Assembly: GCA_029882955.1 (NCBI GenBank)
Contig: JAOUJX010000132.1
Location: 1 to 9,839, forward strand
Source: Gammaproteobacteria bacterium
GTDB taxonomy: Bacteria > Pseudomonadota > Gammaproteobacteria > GCA-001735895
Direction: 5' to 3'
DNA: 9,839 bases
Shown here: one piece after another, positions 7,383-9,839 of the stretch
Position numbering within the stretch: the stretch's first letter is position 1
Layout: each line of letters opens with the position of its first letter
Position numbers and translations under genes: made by a program
Notes under the pieces: generated by a model
What the model was told of the DNA's origin: nothing
The model's input: only the letters and a program-made list of their open reading frames with translations
Database searches by the model: none

Positions 7383-7742
7383 TTAAACTCGGACTATTTC
7401 TGATTTCATGCTGTAGAGAACATAGAGCACCTCTTCTTTTTCCCGTTGGCCAATATTGTTCTTTTCGAGCGCCACGAGCGCATCATCGAGTACCGCTATA
7501 AATTCATCATTATCGATGTTCATGCCTTTATGGGTGCCAAGCATGTCTTTTCCTTTATAAACGCTTGGGCCGCCAGTGCCTGTTATAAAAAATGTTGCCG
7601 CCCCATTTTTAACAGCAGCCACGTCGCTACCAGCGTAGCGCGGACCAATTCTAGGATTGGCTATATGTATATCTACAAGATCGCTAGCAATTTTTGTAAT
7701 CCCTTCCGTGCCACCGAGTCTTTCATAGAGTGAAGAAGTCAT
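7383..7742 (-). CDS. Group I truncated haemoglobin (2/2 globin)
   Basis: A 119-residue cytoplasmic haem protein, the usual length for the family; such globins bind O2, NO or CO and often act in NO detoxification or redox protection. It begins with the family signature SLYERLGGTEGI (4-15). ANPRIGPRY (28-36) closes the B helix, and GTHKGMNI (69-76) carries the proximal haem ligand, His71. FITGTGGPSVYKGKDM (52-67) matches the E-F segment. The position aligned with the usual distal Tyr B10 is Val23, with His26 three residues on. I believe this is typical of a proteobacterial subgroup with GMNI after the proximal His, and it implies different ligand handling from GlbN-type globins. The start has AGGAG 9 bases upstream. 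The gene is divergent from the winged-helix fusion gene and upstream of the decayed lipoprotein gene. Confidence 0.92.
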   Translation of the reverse strand: MTSSLYERLGGTEGITKIASDLVDIHIANPRIGPRYAGSDVAAVKNGAATFFITGTGGPSVYKGKDMLGTHKGMNIDNDEFIAVLDDALVALEKNNIGQREKEEVLYVLYSMKSEIVRV

Positions 7743-7917
7743 GATTTAGTGCTCCTAACCGTTACAGGTAAAATTATTGGTTTAACTTGGGGCTATGAGT
7801 ATAAAGATCAGACATTCGAAAAACTTGAACTGTATTTGTAGATTTCATGAATTCATTGTGGATTTTAGCGATTAAGGGCATTCTTACGCCTGATCCATCA
7901 GAACCATATGAAATAAA
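7743..7917. promoter_or_regulatory. Divergent promoter region, haemoglobin / winged-helix fusion
   Basis: These 175 bases separate two divergently transcribed genes and must hold both promoters. On the minus strand, TATACT (7803-7798) is a fair -10 box for the haemoglobin gene, though no good -35 box stands at 17 bases from it. A 10-bp palindrome, ATGAATTCAT, lies near the centre (7847-7856). Just before the fusion gene an ATG-AAA-TAA minimal frame (7908-7916) ends one base short of the true ATG. Binding of the fusion protein here is inferred from layout only. Confidence 0.4.
7751..7756 (-). promoter_or_regulatory. Ribosome binding site of the haemoglobin gene
   Basis: AGGAGC on the minus strand places AGGAG 9 bases upstream of the ATG at 7742. 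It supports that start codon. Confidence 0.65.
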
Positions 7918-9558
7918 ATGATTTATCAATTCGACGACTTTAAAGTCAATGCTTCCAGCTATGACATTTTGCAGGGAAATCGGCTTTTAGAGGCCCAGCC
8001 TCAGGTTATCGAGTTATTGATATATTTAATTAAAAACAGAATGAAATGCGTGGATCGAGATGAGCTGTTTTTGAATGTATGGAAGAGCAAGGTCGTCTCT
8101 AACAACACGCTTAGCAGTCGAATCAAAAGTGCTCGCAAACTTCTCGGTGACAATGGCAAGCAGCAGAAGTATATCCGCACAATACACGGCCGTGGATTCC
8201 AGTTTTTAGCAGATGTAACCGAGTCTGATCCTGGCGCCCCCCTGACCCTGGCTACAATCAAACCCGGCGCTACGACGCTCCCTGTTACCCAATACGCCAA
8301 ATCTGGCTCAGTGCATATTGCCTATCAGGTTTTTGGTAATGGCCCGGTTGACCTGATTTTGGTACCCGGTTTCATTTCTCATATTGAAAACTACTGGGAA
8401 AGCAGGTGGATGGCGACCTGGCTTGAAGCCCTGGGACAAAGTGCCAGGGTCGTCATGTTTGACAAACGTGGCACCGGGATGTCAGATCCCGTTCACCCAC
8501 TGCCGGACTTTGATACGCGCATGGACGATGTCGGCGCAGTCATGGATGCAGTCGGTATCGATAAAGCCTATGTAATGGGTATCTCAGAAGGCGGTTCTTT
8601 AGCCGCATTATTCGCTGCCGTACATCCTGACCGTTGCCTGGGTTTAATTCTGTACGGCGCATTTGCTAACTTTACTTCGTGGTATAAAACCCACGAAGAA
8701 TTACTCGGCCTGTTTGATTACATCGAATCCAGTTGGGGTAGCGGTGAAAGCCTGTCTCAATTTTCTCCGAGTGTTCAGAATGATCCTGAATTTAAAGAAT
8801 GGTGGGGCAAGTTCGAGCGCCGAGGCGCTTCTCCCGGGGCGGCCATTTCACTGATGTCGATGAATAGCGAGATTGATATAAGCAATATTTTACCGGGAAT
8901 AAAATCGCCCTCTCTCGTCATCCATAGAGACCAGGATGTACTGATTGATGTGGCGGCTGGCAGGTTTCTAGCGAAAAACATACAGGGCGCTAGCTATTTT
9001 GAAATTGAAGGTTCGGACCACCTCCCCTGGACAGGGGAAAATTCTGCAGAGATAACTAGTACTGTTGGCGAGTTTATTCACAATAATAATTCACCGGTTT
9101 TCTCCAATACAACATTAAGCACGGTACTATCAATTGACTTATCGGCCGTTAATACCGGTAGCCAACAACTGTCGGAGGCAATACTCGAGGCAACAAAATT
9201 AGTGACTCACTATCGAGGTAAAATACTAAACCCGGGGACCAATTACCTTTACGCCTCGTTTGATGGGCCTGCACGCGCAGTACATTGCGGCTGCGATATC
9301 GTACACAAATCGGCGATTTTGAGTTTAGGCGTCAAGGCCTGCGTACAAACAGGAGAGTTGGAAATAATAGGTGACCAGGCTACCGGCCATATTATTAATT
9401 TCGCAGAAACCATATTGGCGGACTGTGAACAATCCTCAGTTTTGATTTCCGATACTGTAAAAAGTTTAATCTCAGGCTCCGGAATCAATGTGGCATTGAA
9501 AACCACGACCAGTGAATCAAGCTCGAGTGGTTGTATATTATATAATGCGACAACTTGA
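7918..9558 (+). CDS. Winged-helix regulator / alpha/beta hydrolase / degenerate class III cyclase fusion
   Basis: A 546-residue protein with three modules and no membrane segment. (1) Residues 1-98 are an OmpR/CadC-type winged helix: helix NNTLSSRIKSARKLLG (62-77), then the wing hairpin TIHGRGFQF (88-96). There is no receiver domain. (2) Residues about 123-390 are an alpha/beta hydrolase with nucleophile elbow GISEGG (Ser223), probable acid Asp340 and His368 in GSDHLPW, so the triad looks complete; substrate unknown. (3) Residues about 400-540 match the class III adenylate/guanylate cyclase domain that follows such hydrolases in other proteins: VLSIDLS (Asp407), ASFDGPARAV (446-455), QTGELEI (477-483), LISDTVKSLISGSG (509-522). 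The second metal Asp is Asn442 and the transition-state Arg is Thr498, so cyclase activity is unlikely. I infer a one-component regulator whose hydrolase-like core binds or cleaves an effector. No Shine-Dalgarno precedes the start. It is divergent from the haemoglobin gene. Confidence 0.88.
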   Translation: MIYQFDDFKVNASSYDILQGNRLLEAQPQVIELLIYLIKNRMKCVDRDELFLNVWKSKVVSNNTLSSRIKSARKLLGDNGKQQKYIRTIHGRGFQFLADVTESDPGAPLTLATIKPGATTLPVTQYAKSGSVHIAYQVFGNGPVDLILVPGFISHIENYWESRWMATWLEALGQSARVVMFDKRGTGMSDPVHPLPDFDTRMDDVGAVMDAVGIDKAYVMGISEGGSLAALFAAVHPDRCLGLILYGAFANFTSWYKTHEELLGLFDYIESSWGSGESLSQFSPSVQNDPEFKEWWGKFERRGASPGAAISLMSMNSEIDISNILPGIKSPSLVIHRDQDVLIDVAAGRFLAKNIQGASYFEIEGSDHLPWTGENSAEITSTVGEFIHNNNSPVFSNTTLSTVLSIDLSAVNTGSQQLSEAILEATKLVTHYRGKILNPGTNYLYASFDGPARAVHCGCDIVHKSAILSLGVKACVQTGELEIIGDQATGHIINFAETILADCEQSSVLISDTVKSLISGSGINVALKTTTSESSSSGCILYNATT

Positions 9559-9839
9559 TATGCATTTCAGAAGGCCAATGACTGGTATGACTAACCTGTT
9601 TACTCAAGCCTCATCACACTTTTTCAATAGCAATGAGAATGCTCATACGTTATCTTTTCACAAAGCATTAGAGTTTCCTCAAGGCGCTACGAGCGTTCCT
9701 GTTGGCTTCTCCCATAATACGAAGCAACACATATCGAATTAACTGACGAGTCAATTGCTTTTTTGAGCCCGCTACTTTCATACCCAATGCAAGCATTAAC
9801 TTACGCATTAGAAGCTCAACCCAAACGCTAACGCTGTCA
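9559..9839. other. Right-end stretch without a secure gene
   Basis: Two short frames overlap on opposite strands. On the plus strand, ATG at 9578 (AGAAGG only 3 bases upstream) gives 54 codons to a TAA at 9742, with no known motif. On the minus strand, a frame enters from the right edge and runs to a TAA at 9670-9668. I see no clear terminator for the fusion gene. Confidence 0.4.
9668..9839 (-). CDS. Possible C-terminal part of a gene entering from the right edge (doubtful)
   Basis: The minus-strand frame is open from the window edge to a TAA at 9670-9668, about 56 codons, with an internal ATG at 9808. It reads ...VWVELLMRKLMLALGMKV, then AGSKKQLTRQLIRYVL and on to RSALRKL. The sequence is basic and amphipathic, with LGMKVAGSKKQLTRQL loosely resembling a SAP-type helix-turn-helix, but I cannot assign a family. 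An open frame of this length can arise by chance. It would converge with the winged-helix fusion gene. Confidence 0.2.
   Translation of the reverse strand, partial: DSVSVWVELLMRKLMLALGMKVAGSKKQLTRQLIRYVLLRIMGEANRNARSALRKL

Noticed and set aside
9578..9742. 54-codon plus-strand ORF after the fusion gene
   Set aside because: AGAAGG stands only 3 bases from the ATG, there is no known motif, and an equally open frame runs on the opposite strand.
1..9839. CRISPR array, tRNA, rRNA, insertion sequence or phage genes
   Set aside because: Looked for on both strands; no regularly spaced repeats, cloverleaf signatures, transposase motifs or terminal inverted repeats were seen.

Overview
This looks like a chromosomal segment of a free-living, probably aquatic or marine gammaproteobacterium. 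The base composition is moderate. The gene set fits that group: a periplasmic alpha-2-macroglobulin, a c-di-GMP synthase with a molybdopterin-fold partner, a group I truncated haemoglobin, and an FG-GAP lipoprotein of a type common in marine gammaproteobacteria. The assignment rests on family resemblance read by eye. There is no rRNA or other phylogenetic marker, tRNA, CRISPR array or intact mobile element.

Layout. Positions 1-365 hold no recognisable gene. Positions 366-4451 (minus) encode a 1361-residue alpha-2-macroglobulin with an intact thioester motif. Positions 4452-4738 carry its promoter region and, on the plus strand, a fragment that reads as the last ~30 residues of an epoxide hydrolase. 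Positions 4739-6485 (minus) are a two-gene operon, 7 bp apart: a secreted molybdopterin-oxidoreductase-fold protein followed by a membrane-bound GGDEF diguanylate cyclase. Positions 6486-6774 hold the operon's upstream region, a 14-bp perfect palindrome, and a strong hairpin terminator serving the next gene. Positions 6775-7323 (minus) are a decayed FG-GAP lipoprotein gene with a stop at codon 4 of its signal peptide and only one propeller-type repeat left. Positions 7383-7742 (minus) encode a truncated haemoglobin, divergently transcribed from a 546-residue plus-strand protein (7918-9558). That protein joins an OmpR-type winged helix, an alpha/beta hydrolase and a degenerate class III nucleotide cyclase domain. 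The right end (9559-9839) has only weak short frames.

How the genes may work together. The secreted oxidoreductase-fold protein and the cyclase probably form one unit, in which a periplasmic state is reported to the cytoplasm as c-di-GMP. The macroglobulin is a stand-alone periplasmic defence protein without the usual penicillin-binding partner. The haemoglobin and the winged-helix fusion share a 175-bp divergent promoter region, so regulation of the haemoglobin gene by the fusion protein is a reasonable guess. The fusion is the most unusual item: it has a complete-looking hydrolase triad, while the cyclase-like domain has lost residues needed for catalysis and is more likely a ligand-binding or dimerisation module. 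Two gene remnants (epoxide hydrolase tail, FG-GAP lipoprotein) show that the spaces between the intact genes have undergone deletion.
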